From: Lachnospiraceae bacterium NE2001
GTDB taxonomy: Bacteria > Bacillota > Clostridia > Lachnospirales > Lachnospiraceae
Assembly: GCA_900110635.1 (NCBI GenBank)
Contig: FOEK01000002.1
Location: 186,001 to 250,000 of the forward strand
Direction of reading: 5' to 3'
DNA: 64,000 bases
In this document: in pieces, positions 16,392-25,046 of the stretch
Layout: each line of letters opens with the position of its first letter
Position numbering within the stretch: position 1 is the first letter of the stretch
Notes under the pieces: generated by a model
The model's input: the letters and a program-made list of their open reading frames with translations, nothing else
What the model was told of the DNA's origin: nothing
The model's database searches: none
Position numbers and translations under genes: made by a program

Positions 16392-16631
16392 ATGACAAAT
16401 TCAGAAAACAAGAAAGATGATTCAAAGATAAGCATGATTCTCTGGTTTGCAGGAGCAGTTGTATGGCTTCTTTCAGCAGGAATAGGATTATATGGTGTTG
16501 CATCCGGAGGCAGCTTTAATTACTTTATTATCACTCAGATTGGAATGGCTATTTTCTCAGCTGCAATGGGACTTGAAAAATTATTAAAGCTTAGAAAAGT
16601 AAAAAAGAATAATAATGTTGTAGTACTGTAA
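16392..16631 (+). CDS. Small membrane protein
   Basis: 79 residues with two hydrophobic segments (about 15-38 and 44-62) and a basic tail (LLKLRKVKKNN). The ATG at 16392 is chosen over an upstream GTG because GTGGAGG lies 8 nt before it. The family is not recognised. The preceding DNA holds TTTACGAC (16263) and TTCACAAC (16284), 21 bp apart, matching the repeats at 14174-14248, so the two loci may share a regulator. A terminator follows at 16656. Confidence 0.65.
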   Translation: MTNSENKKDDSKISMILWFAGAVVWLLSAGIGLYGVASGGSFNYFIITQIGMAIFSAAMGLEKLLKLRKVKKNNNVVVL

Positions 16632-16655
16632 ATATATCTATAGCAACTCTCTCTC

Positions 16656-16690
16656 AAAGTGCCACCGATTTTTGTTCGGTGGTACTTTTT
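16656..16690 (+). terminator. Intrinsic terminator
   Basis: AAAGTGCCACCGA pairs with TCGGTGGTACTTT (one mismatch) across a short loop and ends in a T run; it follows the small membrane protein gene. Confidence 0.85.
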
Positions 16691-16718
16691 AATTAATCAG
16701 AAATGACTATATTGTCAA

Positions 16719-16748
16719 TTGCTATCAAAAAATGACTGCATCTATTAT
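16719..16748 (+). promoter_or_regulatory. Probable promoter of the zinc-ribbon/surface-protein pair
   Basis: TTGCTA (16719-16724) and TATTAT (16743-16748) at 18 bp, 45 bp before the start codon at 16794. Confidence 0.5.
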
Positions 16749-16793
16749 AATATAAGTAGTTACCAATAGACGCTATATGGAGGGGTTGTATAT

Positions 16794-17777
16794 ATGGCGA
16801 AATATTGTAGACAATGTGGGTGTCAGTTAAATGAAACTAGTTCTTTCTGTCCAAGGTGTGGTACGCAGATAACTTATCAAAGTCGTACTGCTATTGTAAA
16901 TCCAGCGAATCAACAAGCGTCCAATGTAAATCCAGCGAATCAACAGTCATTCAATCTGGATCAGGCAAGACAGCAGATATCCAGTGTAAATCCTATCAAT
17001 CAGAAGATATCTAACTGGATTGGTGATATGGCAATGGATCTTCCTGCGAATCCAGTTTCTTCAGTCGTCGAGAAAACCGGCGGAGTCAGTATCGTAAAGA
17101 GTATTCTTAATTCCTACAAGAATCCCAAAACAATAATTATCGCACTGATCATTCCGACTATCTGGATAATGGTTGATCTGATGGAGCGAAATGACGTAGG
17201 TGGCATTTTTGCAAAGCTAATGTCTATTCTTACTTATGCTGAGGGTGGAAGAAAGGGTAATCTTGGTCAGCTTTTCGGTGGAACTCTGGGTAAGATTTTT
17301 GCAATGGCAGGGTTTAGCTCTATCGTAAATGGTGGTCTTATACAAGGTGCCAGGGGAATTGGAAGTGTATTCAAAAAGGGGCGTGCTAATTTTGGCGCCA
17401 TTCTTATCGGAGCAGGTCTTGGAGCTGCGTGCTGTATATTCTTTATCAGCGGAAAGGGAGTATATGGTGTAATGGTAGGCCTGCTTGGAATCATTGTGTC
17501 ATTTAAGTCCATGGTAAATGAAAATGGACTTCTATCTATGTTGATATCCAAGATCACGGGAAAGCTCAGGTCCAGCACGCTTTATCCAGCTAGTACAGAG
17601 AATCCGATATATAGAGGTATCTTTACAGGACTCTCTATCGGCTTTACTATTGGTGCGGCTCTTGTCACCATATTCACAGAGGTCCATTGGGCTTCATATC
17701 TGATCGCACTCCTTATAATCAATATAGGTGTCATCATCACGATACTAACAAGTGGAAAGGATGGTGGCAGACTATGA
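16794..17777 (+). CDS. Zinc-ribbon membrane protein
   Basis: 327 residues. The N-terminus is a zinc ribbon (CRQCGCQLNETSSFCPRCG, residues 5-23; CxxC-x12-CxxC). A linker with the repeated phrase VNPANQQ (about 36-70) follows, then a hydrophobic half with about five to six membrane segments rich in Gly and Ala. GGAGGGG lies upstream of the ATG. Its stop overlaps the start of the next gene by 4 bp (ATGA), so the two products are made together, and it may help anchor or assemble that exported protein. Bacterial zinc-ribbon membrane proteins of this type have no established reaction. Confidence 0.75.
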   Translation: MAKYCRQCGCQLNETSSFCPRCGTQITYQSRTAIVNPANQQASNVNPANQQSFNLDQARQQISSVNPINQKISNWIGDMAMDLPANPVSSVVEKTGGVSIVKSILNSYKNPKTIIIALIIPTIWIMVDLMERNDVGGIFAKLMSILTYAEGGRKGNLGQLFGGTLGKIFAMAGFSSIVNGGLIQGARGIGSVFKKGRANFGAILIGAGLGAACCIFFISGKGVYGVMVGLLGIIVSFKSMVNENGLLSMLISKITGKLRSSTLYPASTENPIYRGIFTGLSIGFTIGAALVTIFTEVHWASYLIALLIINIGVIITILTSGKDGGRL

Positions 17778-20700
17778 GAAAAAGACAAAGAACCATAAGA
17801 CAATTTCTAATAGCATATCTTGCTCTGTGCTATATTTTTTCTAACGCCGTCCTTCTTGCAGGTGGTAAAAATGTTTATGCTGAAGAGGGTGATGATGAGA
17901 AGGGATATTGGGAGCTTACAGGCTCTGCTTCTCACTGTGAAATAGATGCATATATTACGAACGATTGGGAAGATTTTCATAAGATCGTAGGTGAGGAAGA
18001 AGTGGAAATTACAGTAAGACATCAGCTAGACTCTCATTATGAAGATGGCGAATATAGCCTGACAGGAACAATCCTAACTGATCTGATAGGCAATTTTGAT
18101 GAGTGCGGAACTCTAAATATTCCTGCAGGATCAAGTTATACTCATAGTGGCTCTACAACAGAGCTTCCTGAGCGTATAGAACAGGACGAGGAGGTAAGTA
18201 TAACCTGCACTTTATCAGATGCTGTTTATAATCCATTTTACAAGGAGATAGAAGACCCTCCGATCAGATTTTCAGCGGAGGCTATGTATGGTGAAATTGA
18301 CTGGTCTAATGTTGAGACTGCATTTGATAACGTAATTAAAAAAGATAGTAAAGAAAATAGAGAGGCATTAACAAACTGCTGGGGAGTTAGTCGCAGAGAA
18401 AGCTTTTTATGTAGTGATTCTAACGAGGCGACTAATACTGGAGATGTTCTTTCTCTAGTTATAGGTGCTGGTGAAAAAGAAAATGATAAAATGACTATAG
18501 TTATCGCCTTTTATGAAAGTTCACTAGATGTAGCTCACGTAATTAACAGCTATGAATATAAATGGGTTGGCCCTGCAGAAGTTGCTGCCCCTATCGAACC
18601 TTCAACTAATGATAATGATGAAGAAAACCCTACTGAGAAAAAGACAACAGAGGCTGCAGTGGTTCCTGCTGAGCCGGTTGATGAAACTGTTGATACAGTA
18701 GCAAAGTACGATCCTGGCGATGATGGCGGCGATACAGTTAATCCACTTATCGTATTTGGCGGTTCTGTAATAGCTGCCGGTGTAGGAGCTGGTGTTGCTG
18801 GAGCAGGAGGTGCCAGCGGCGGTAATACCAAGGTTAAGGGAGATGGTTCCCATTTCAAGCTCCATATATATAAAGACTTTGGTGATTCGTTGCGTGCAGG
18901 CGGAAAGACTAAAGCCATATACGCCTATGTTGAGAGAATCAAGGAGGGAGTATCCACTATTGACATAGGTCTTACTCAAAGTCTTCAGGTATCTTCTCCG
19001 AACCCTGGAATAAACGTGAGCGTAGCAGGGATAGAGCAAAATATGCTGAGGATTAATCTTTCAGCTGATAAAAGCTATACTGGTTCCAGCTTTACAGTAA
19101 CAGTACTTTTTATGGGAGAAGGGGGTACCTTTACAAAAAATGTAGAGTTTAAGATAGCCCCTCCAGCAAGTATAGAAACGCTGGATGAAAATAGAAGGTA
19201 TTTCTTCCCAGAGTTTAACATGCTGGCAAGTCAGCAGAGAATCGTAACCTTCTATGTGCGGCTTGTTAACTTTATGGAACAGGTTGACAGATTTGAGATA
19301 ACAGCCCAAAAATCTGAGGATAGTAATCTCATTGGACTTAGATCAACTCTGGTGGAGAAGGATTACTATAAGCTGGAGGTGGCTAACAGACAAGCTATAG
19401 AATTGCCACAGATGGGTAAGTATCCACTATGTAAAGAGTTTGAGCTTCGAGCCTATAATCAATACGGGGATGATGCGAAAACTGAAATAATTATGCAATT
19501 CTATCCAGAAGGAATCTTTATTGATGTATCGTATACAGAGACAGAAACCTATAATTCAACACAATATGCTGTAATTCATACTGACGAGGGTACCGTAAGT
19601 GTAAATGGATTCAGATCCAATGAGGAAGGAGTAGAGGTAGGGTGTGCTTATCTTAAGGATAATGATGTCGAGATAGTATATGATGGCATAAGCATAGATA
19701 ATTTCCGGACACAGGATCAGCTGTCATATGATATTTTCAATAATACCGAAAGATTCAAGCTATGGATATACGGCGGAAGCGGTGATGATGCACTTAATCA
19801 GTATTTGCAACAATCAAAAAAAGGAAGGATAAGCTTCCAGAGTAACAAGGCACTTCTTATGAAGACTGCTGATGTCAGATATGAGTATATACTTGATCTC
19901 TCCTATAATTCCTACAAAGCACAGCTTCCTTTTAGACTTTTGGGAGAAGTACAGTTTGAGGATAATAAGTCACTCACGAGAGAGGAACTTGTAAGGAGAA
20001 CTAAGAAGGTTATTAAAATCATGGAACTGTCTGAATTATATAGCGTTCAGGAGTTGTCAGCTCATCTCGATTCTATGCCTAAGGGTGTAATCCGTCAGTA
20101 TGCTCGTGCTCTATATAAAGAGGGGCTGATCTATCAGAATTTCAAGGGAAATGAATATAAAAGCTGGGCAACATATATGAATGACTGTGTTGGTTACTGC
20201 AACAAGACTGTATGGTTTTGCGATATAACCATGAGTGTGATCATCACTATCTGGACTGGAGGATACTCCTGGATAGCTGAGCCAGCGATAATGGCCTTTA
20301 AGGAACTGGTTTTCGATAACATCATTCCTGATGTGGCTCACAGCTTTACCTGGGATATTCCTTATAAGTTTGATGTTGATAAGCTGTTATCCACTGTTGA
20401 TAGCAAGACAGAAAATATAGCTGCTAACTTCCTTACTGGTGGTTCCGATATGACTCTTACAAAAGGAAAGATTGTAACTGTACTCGTTGCTGCTGGTCTG
20501 ATGAAGGCAGGTAAAAATACCAAGAAAAACTGGGACAGCTATAGCGGCTGGGATCTGTGCTGGAAAATACTTAAAGACACAGCATCTGAGATGACTATGT
20601 CCAGTATCAAAACATTCATCGGCTACAAGATTACTAAGAGACTGGGAATTAATTCCGGAAATAGCTATACAGAGTCACAGGCAATTAAAACCAGGGTTTT

Positions 20701-21292
20701 CAATTCTCAGGAAAAACTTAATAAACTTATCAGTGAGCTGAATAATGTCAGCAAGAAACTGAATGCGGGAAATCTTTCTAATACAAAGATGAATAAACTG
20801 TCACATGCATTTTCTATAAAAAGCTCAAGCGTTGATATATGGAATGCTGAACATATAAAACTTATAGAAGAGGCTGCAAATGCTAATTCCGTTTTTATAG
20901 ATCAGGTTCTCCAGGAGAAAATAATAGGAACCTCTGTAAGCTTTGCGGCAGATCTGCTAGAGAATAAAAATCTTTCAGATATGTGTATTGATGTATCAGA
21001 TGATTCTGGTAATAATATCGGAACCATAACCTTGCGAGCATATATATGGCAGTTATTGGTCAAGCTTTCTGTTGACTCCTTTATGTCCATATATAATATG
21101 CTGATTCCTGAATCTTCTACGAAGCTGGATGTTGACTTTGAGGATCTGGAGACTGATCGAGAAAAGATGCATCTCACATTTGAAACCTATCAGCTTGCTG
21201 CAAAGGAAGCCAGATACAGAGAGGTAGGACGAGGTCTCTGGGATGTAGAAGGACTAACCTCCCTTCAGGACTGGATTTCAGGTTCAAACTAA
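17774..21292 (+). CDS. Large exported protein with Ig-like region, function unknown
   Basis: 1172 residues from the ATG at 17774, chosen because it overlaps the previous stop (ATGA) and begins a signal peptide: basic MRKRQRTIRQ, hydrophobic core, then GGKNVYAEE as a likely signal peptidase I site near residue 36. An acidic Thr/Pro linker precedes a Gly/Ala-rich membrane-like segment (VFGGSVIAAGVGAGVAGAGG, near residue 340). Beyond that lie beta-rich, Ig-like stretches and a mostly helical C-terminal third. No LPXTG anchor is seen. I do not recognise the family. The next locus encodes Ser/Thr kinases, a phosphatase and an FHA protein and may act with it (inference). Confidence 0.7.
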   Translation: MRKRQRTIRQFLIAYLALCYIFSNAVLLAGGKNVYAEEGDDEKGYWELTGSASHCEIDAYITNDWEDFHKIVGEEEVEITVRHQLDSHYEDGEYSLTGTILTDLIGNFDECGTLNIPAGSSYTHSGSTTELPERIEQDEEVSITCTLSDAVYNPFYKEIEDPPIRFSAEAMYGEIDWSNVETAFDNVIKKDSKENREALTNCWGVSRRESFLCSDSNEATNTGDVLSLVIGAGEKENDKMTIVIAFYESSLDVAHVINSYEYKWVGPAEVAAPIEPSTNDNDEENPTEKKTTEAAVVPAEPVDETVDTVAKYDPGDDGGDTVNPLIVFGGSVIAAGVGAGVAGAGGASGGNTKVKGDGSHFKLHIYKDFGDSLRAGGKTKAIYAYVERIKEGVSTIDIGLTQSLQVSSPNPGINVSVAGIEQNMLRINLSADKSYTGSSFTVTVLFMGEGGTFTKNVEFKIAPPASIETLDENRRYFFPEFNMLASQQRIVTFYVRLVNFMEQVDRFEITAQKSEDSNLIGLRSTLVEKDYYKLEVANRQAIELPQMGKYPLCKEFELRAYNQYGDDAKTEIIMQFYPEGIFIDVSYTETETYNSTQYAVIHTDEGTVSVNGFRSNEEGVEVGCAYLKDNDVEIVYDGISIDNFRTQDQLSYDIFNNTERFKLWIYGGSGDDALNQYLQQSKKGRISFQSNKALLMKTADVRYEYILDLSYNSYKAQLPFRLLGEVQFEDNKSLTREELVRRTKKVIKIMELSELYSVQELSAHLDSMPKGVIRQYARALYKEGLIYQNFKGNEYKSWATYMNDCVGYCNKTVWFCDITMSVIITIWTGGYSWIAEPAIMAFKELVFDNIIPDVAHSFTWDIPYKFDVDKLLSTVDSKTENIAANFLTGGSDMTLTKGKIVTVLVAAGLMKAGKNTKKNWDSYSGWDLCWKILKDTASEMTMSSIKTFIGYKITKRLGINSGNSYTESQAIKTRVFNSQEKLNKLISELNNVSKKLNAGNLSNTKMNKLSHAFSIKSSSVDIWNAEHIKLIEEAANANSVFIDQVLQEKIIGTSVSFAADLLENKNLSDMCIDVSDDSGNNIGTITLRAYIWQLLVKLSVDSFMSIYNMLIPESSTKLDVDFEDLETDREKMHLTFETYQLAAKEARYREVGRGLWDVEGLTSLQDWISGSN

Positions 21293-21304
21293 ATAAACAA
21301 AACT

Positions 21305-21337
21305 AAAGGACGTTGAGTTTTTCTGCGTCCTTTTTTT
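21305..21337 (+). terminator. Intrinsic terminator
   Basis: AAAGGACG (21305-21312) and CGTCCTTT (21326-21333) with a seven-T run close the zinc-ribbon/surface-protein operon. Confidence 0.85.
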
Positions 21338-21354
21338 GCAACTGATATTATGAA

Positions 21355-21383
21355 TTATGTGGTAGATAACATCTAACTATAAT
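21355..21383 (+). promoter_or_regulatory. Possible promoter of the phospho-signalling locus
   Basis: A perfect TATAAT (21378-21383) has only a weak -35 (TTATGT, 21355-21360) at 17 bp. The 100-nt leader contains a small hairpin (AACTTTG/CAAAGTT, 21423-21444). Confidence 0.4.
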
Positions 21384-21485
21384 GTTAAAATATCAGTATG
21401 TATTGGGGTGTTTAAAGTCTGCAACTTTGCTGAAAAACAAAGTTTCTTTAATGTGTAATAATCTGGTAGAAGGTAGTAAAAATCC

Positions 21486-22664
21486 ATGATGAAAAATGAA
21501 TATATAGATATCCTGTCGGATGATGTCGCCTACATAGAGGAGATATTATCTGAGTTTGGTGCATACCATTTTGAGGAGGATCTGCGGCAGAGGATGGACG
21601 AGGAGTCTCTTTCGTCATCGGGTCTTGCCAGAAGACTCTTTCTTAGTCACACCATTATTGATAAGTGGAGGACAGGCCGGGCAAAGCCAAATGGTAAAGA
21701 ACGCTTTAAGGAGCTGGGAATGGCCCTTGGACTAACTGCATCAGAACTAGATACATTTCTCCTTAAAAATGGATATCCTCGGCTTTATATCAGGAACCCG
21801 CTGGATGGTGCAGCGAAGCTTTTGCTAGAGAGAAGTGCAGGAAACCCGGATATAGTTAAAATGTATCGTGAGCTGGTGGACCGGCTGGGACTTAGTGAAT
21901 ATACCACAGTGTATGAGGAGGCTCCTCTTGCAACAACAGCCATGAGTGCTGCTTTAGGAGAGGCAGTGGCAGAAGGAAATGTAAGCGGATGGTTTGAACA
22001 ATTTCGCAGCCAGTTTGCAGGTGGTGAGAAGACTCAGCATCCGGGACTAAATCTCTGCAGGTTTATTCTTCTCTATATGGGAGATGTAAGCATCAATGAA
22101 CTGGCTGTAACAGGTGAATTACCAGTCACGATTAAGAATATCCTGTATCCCATACTTGGTGGAAAGTCGGTGACTGTAAAGAATCTCAGGGAGAAGCTGA
22201 TAGCATATGGTGCATATTCAGATATGACTGAGGATGAGATAGATGTGATGCTGAAATGTATGAAGCTCCAGCCGATCACAGAACCGGTGACAAGTCTCGA
22301 TATGGCTGTTTTATCAGCAATCAGATGTGCTCACGTCAGGTATCCTCTTTATGAAGAGCAGAATCTGACGCGGATCATATCAAGGATTTCTCCTCCTCAG
22401 GACGCCTATGATGTTGAACTATTAGAGACTTATATGCAGCGGGAGAAGGTGGTTAGCCGTATGGTGGAATATTATGAGAAGCATCAGGGGACTGAAGAGG
22501 AAAAAGAGTTTGAACAGAGATATACATCTTATGCAGATAGAGGATTAATGAACTATGTATATGATGTGTTGATCAGTTTAGTTAAAAAGAATTGCTTATC
22601 AAAAAGCGAGACTGGATACATCTTAGGACTGCTTAAAAGAAATGAAGATGCTGGCAGTAAATGA
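21486..22664 (+). CDS. Helix-turn-helix protein with helical C-terminal domain
   Basis: 392 residues. Residues about 27-95 read as an Xre/lambda-repressor-like domain (LRQRMDEESLSSSGLARRLFLSH, WRTGRAKPN, LGLTASELDTFLLKNGYPRLYIRNP). The rest is alpha-helical without an enzymatic motif. The ribosome-binding site is weak (AGAAGG), and ATGATG at 21486 leaves a two-codon ambiguity. It is followed after 36 bp by the FHA-kinase gene and probably leads this operon; regulator or scaffold of the kinase system is the natural inference. Some Firmicutes carry similar helix-turn-helix proteins beside FHA/kinase genes, but I cannot name a family. Confidence 0.65.
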   Translation: MMKNEYIDILSDDVAYIEEILSEFGAYHFEEDLRQRMDEESLSSSGLARRLFLSHTIIDKWRTGRAKPNGKERFKELGMALGLTASELDTFLLKNGYPRLYIRNPLDGAAKLLLERSAGNPDIVKMYRELVDRLGLSEYTTVYEEAPLATTAMSAALGEAVAEGNVSGWFEQFRSQFAGGEKTQHPGLNLCRFILLYMGDVSINELAVTGELPVTIKNILYPILGGKSVTVKNLREKLIAYGAYSDMTEDEIDVMLKCMKLQPITEPVTSLDMAVLSAIRCAHVRYPLYEEQNLTRIISRISPPQDAYDVELLETYMQREKVVSRMVEYYEKHQGTEEEKEFEQRYTSYADRGLMNYVYDVLISLVKKNCLSKSETGYILGLLKRNEDAGSK

Positions 22665-22700
22665 TGATAGTGATAAGAAGATCTATTTGGGAGGTAGAAT

Positions 22701-24215
22701 ATGTCGGGTAAGGTTACATTTGAGATCATAAAAGGCGAACTGGAGGGAAAGAGGTTTGAGTATGAAGAGCCGGATAGAGTTTTTGTTGGAAGACAGGAGG
22801 ACTGCGGAATAGTTCTGCCAGAGAATACTGTATCCAGATATCATTGTCTTCTGGATATAAATCCTCCAATGGTTAAGCTTCAGGACTTTGGAAGTCTTAA
22901 TGGTACCTATTTGAATGGGGAAAAGATAGGTCAGCGTGAAAGGGACCAGTCCTGGGAGGAAGCTAAGGATGAGGAACACGAGGAGTATGAGATAAAGGAT
23001 GGGGATTCCATCAGGCTTGGCAAGAGATGTGAGATCAAATGTTCCATAGAGGAGGAAGAGTTAATTATTTCCGAAGACTGGGACGGGACGGTGTTGGAGC
23101 CAGAACCAGAACCGGAACCAGAACCGGAGCCGGAGCCGGAGCCAGAACCAGAACCGGAGCCGGAGCCAGAACCGGAACCAGAACCGGAGCTAGAGCAAGA
23201 TGATGAACTGAATGAGAATCAGAGGGCGGTTCTGGATATTCTCGTAGCTTTACTTGGTGGTGCAGCAGAGAATAGAGGAGCTGTACCATCAGAAATAGCA
23301 GGCTTTGAGATAATATCCCGTCTTGGAAAAGGTGGCATGGGCGAGGTCTGGAAGGTTAAAGAAAAGGATTCAGGACTGCTCTTTGCACTTAAGACCATGC
23401 TTCCTACGATCAGGTCAGATCAAAAGGCAAGGGATATGTTCCTCCGTGAGGCAAATCTAACAAAGTACCTCAAACATAAGAATGTTGTACGTACTCACGA
23501 GACAGGCTATAAAGACGAAACCTATTATATATTAATGGATCTGTGTGAGGGTGGAAGTGTTGATGATCTGATAAAGATGTACGGTGGGAAGCTTCCGCTG
23601 AATCTTGCAACCTACATAATACTTCAGGCGCTGGAAGGACTTGAGTATGTTCATCACGCGGATGTTGAAAGCGAGATAATAAAGAAGGGGTTATTTAATA
23701 AAGGGATTAAGAACGTAAAGGTTAAGGGACTGGTGCATAGAGACTTTAAGCCGGGAAATATCTTCCTTATGACAAAGAGTGATCATCCGGTTGCTAAGGT
23801 GGCAGACTTTGGCATGGCGAAGGCTTTTGAGACAGCGGGTCTTACCCAGATGACTATTGCCGGATCAGTAAAGGGTACGGTTCCATTTATGCCACGTCAG
23901 CAGGTTCTGGATTGTCGATATGTAAAGCCAGAGGTGGATGTCTGGGCAGCAGCAGCCAGCTACTACTATATGATAACAGGCAAGTTCCCTAAGAATATTC
24001 CGACAGGCAGAAATATGTGGATGGCACTGGTTACTGAAAAAGCAGTACCTATCAGACAGAGAGACATGTCTATACCGGCAGGACTCGCTGCGACTATTGA
24101 TTTTGCACTGAAGGATGCTCCAGAGATTGCTGTTAAGTCAGCAGCTGAGCTTCGTTCAGAAATAATCAAGTCTCTTCCGCTGGATGTGCGTGATTACTGC
24201 AAGGAGATAATATAG
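22701..24215 (+). CDS. FHA domain-Ser/Thr protein kinase
   Basis: 504 residues. Residues 1-115 form an FHA phosphothreonine-binding domain ([22 protein letters not shown], then [14 protein letters not shown]). A pure Glu-Pro repeat of about 20 units (about 133-172) separates it from a Hanks-type kinase (about 200-500). That kinase has [12 protein letters not shown], the VAIK lysine in [22 protein letters not shown] and a glycine-threonine activation segment ([11 protein letters not shown]). There is no membrane helix, so it is cytosolic, unlike PknB/PrkC. The stop overlaps the phosphatase GTG by one base. The FHA domain could recruit the five-TVY(D/E) kinase encoded two genes downstream. Confidence 0.95.
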   Translation: MSGKVTFEIIKGELEGKRFEYEEPDRVFVGRQEDCGIVLPENTVSRYHCLLDINPPMVKLQDFGSLNGTYLNGEKIGQRERDQSWEEAKDEEHEEYEIKDGDSIRLGKRCEIKCSIEEEELIISEDWDGTVLEPEPEPEPEPEPEPEPEPEPEPEPEPEPEPELEQDDELNENQRAVLDILVALLGGAAENRGAVPSEIAGFEIISRLGKGGMGEVWKVKEKDSGLLFALKTMLPTIRSDQKARDMFLREANLTKYLKHKNVVRTHETGYKDETYYILMDLCEGGSVDDLIKMYGGKLPLNLATYIILQALEGLEYVHHADVESEIIKKGLFNKGIKNVKVKGLVHRDFKPGNIFLMTKSDHPVAKVADFGMAKAFETAGLTQMTIAGSVKGTVPFMPRQQVLDCRYVKPEVDVWAAAASYYYMITGKFPKNIPTGRNMWMALVTEKAVPIRQRDMSIPAGLAATIDFALKDAPEIAVKSAAELRSEIIKSLPLDVRDYCKEII

Positions 24216-24976
24216 TGAGAACTAAGCTTTTCGATTATGAATATATATATGCTGGGCTGACGGATGTTGGCGCAAAGAGAAGCGACAATCAGGATGAAGC
24301 TGTTATGGCCCCCAACGCAGGATTCTTTGGAGTATCCGATGGAATGGGCGGCCTGGAACTGGGAGGTCTTGCTTCTGCCTATGTTAAGGAAGCACTTCCT
24401 GCCCTTGTGGGAAAAGGAACTCCTGTATTAGCCAGTTCAAATGCTGAGCAGGCCGCAAAGGTTCTGGAGGAATATGTCCAGATCATGAGTGACCAGCTGT
24501 TCAGTCAGGGCAATACCTACAGCTATTTCCGATTCGGGGCAACATTTGTAGGAGTTCTGCTCCACGGAGATAAAGCAATATTTGTGAATCTGGGAGACAG
24601 CAGAGCCTATCTGCTTCCTAAATACAAGAAAAGCCTGCTTCAGGTGACAGAGGATATGAATGTGGCTGCAGTGCTTGTTAAGAATGGAGATATGACCAAG
24701 GAACAGGCGGCCAAGAGTCTGGCCAGCTCGAGACTTACAGCCTTTGTAGGGATGCCAGCACCCGCTATGCCTGACAGCTTTGTTATAGATGTTAAGCCGG
24801 GAGACCGGATCCTGCTTTGCAGCGACGGACTATATGGGATGATACCGGAACGAGAGATAGCTCGACTTATGAGATCTAGCCGAAGCCCGAAGAGGGTATG
24901 CGAGAAGCTGATCACTTCTGCAAATGCATACGGAGGGCGAGATAACATTTCAGCGGTATATATACAGATCAGGTAG
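24215..24976 (+). CDS. PP2C-family Ser/Thr protein phosphatase
   Basis: 253 residues with the PPM/PP2C metal-binding motifs: RSDNQDEAV, FGVSDGMGGLELGG, VNLGDSRAYLL, LLCSDGLYGM and GGRDNISAVYIQ. It should dephosphorylate the products of the flanking kinases using Mn or Mg. The GTG at 24215 is the start because AAGGAG lies 8 nt upstream and it overlaps the kinase stop by one base. Kinase-phosphatase coupling is standard in Firmicutes; here the phosphatase lies between two kinases and may oppose both. Confidence 0.95.
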   Translation: MRTKLFDYEYIYAGLTDVGAKRSDNQDEAVMAPNAGFFGVSDGMGGLELGGLASAYVKEALPALVGKGTPVLASSNAEQAAKVLEEYVQIMSDQLFSQGNTYSYFRFGATFVGVLLHGDKAIFVNLGDSRAYLLPKYKKSLLQVTEDMNVAAVLVKNGDMTKEQAAKSLASSRLTAFVGMPAPAMPDSFVIDVKPGDRILLCSDGLYGMIPEREIARLMRSSRSPKRVCEKLITSANAYGGRDNISAVYIQIR

Positions 24977-25046
24977 TTATAGAACAATTACAGAATCAGA
25001 TAGAAGCTGTGAAAACAGATTATAGAAATTGAAAGGAGGCGACGCC

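Noticed and set aside
23065-23289. Pro/Leu/Val/Ala-rich reading frame on the minus strand
   Set aside because: Antisense of the Glu-Pro repeat in the FHA-kinase gene, without start signals.
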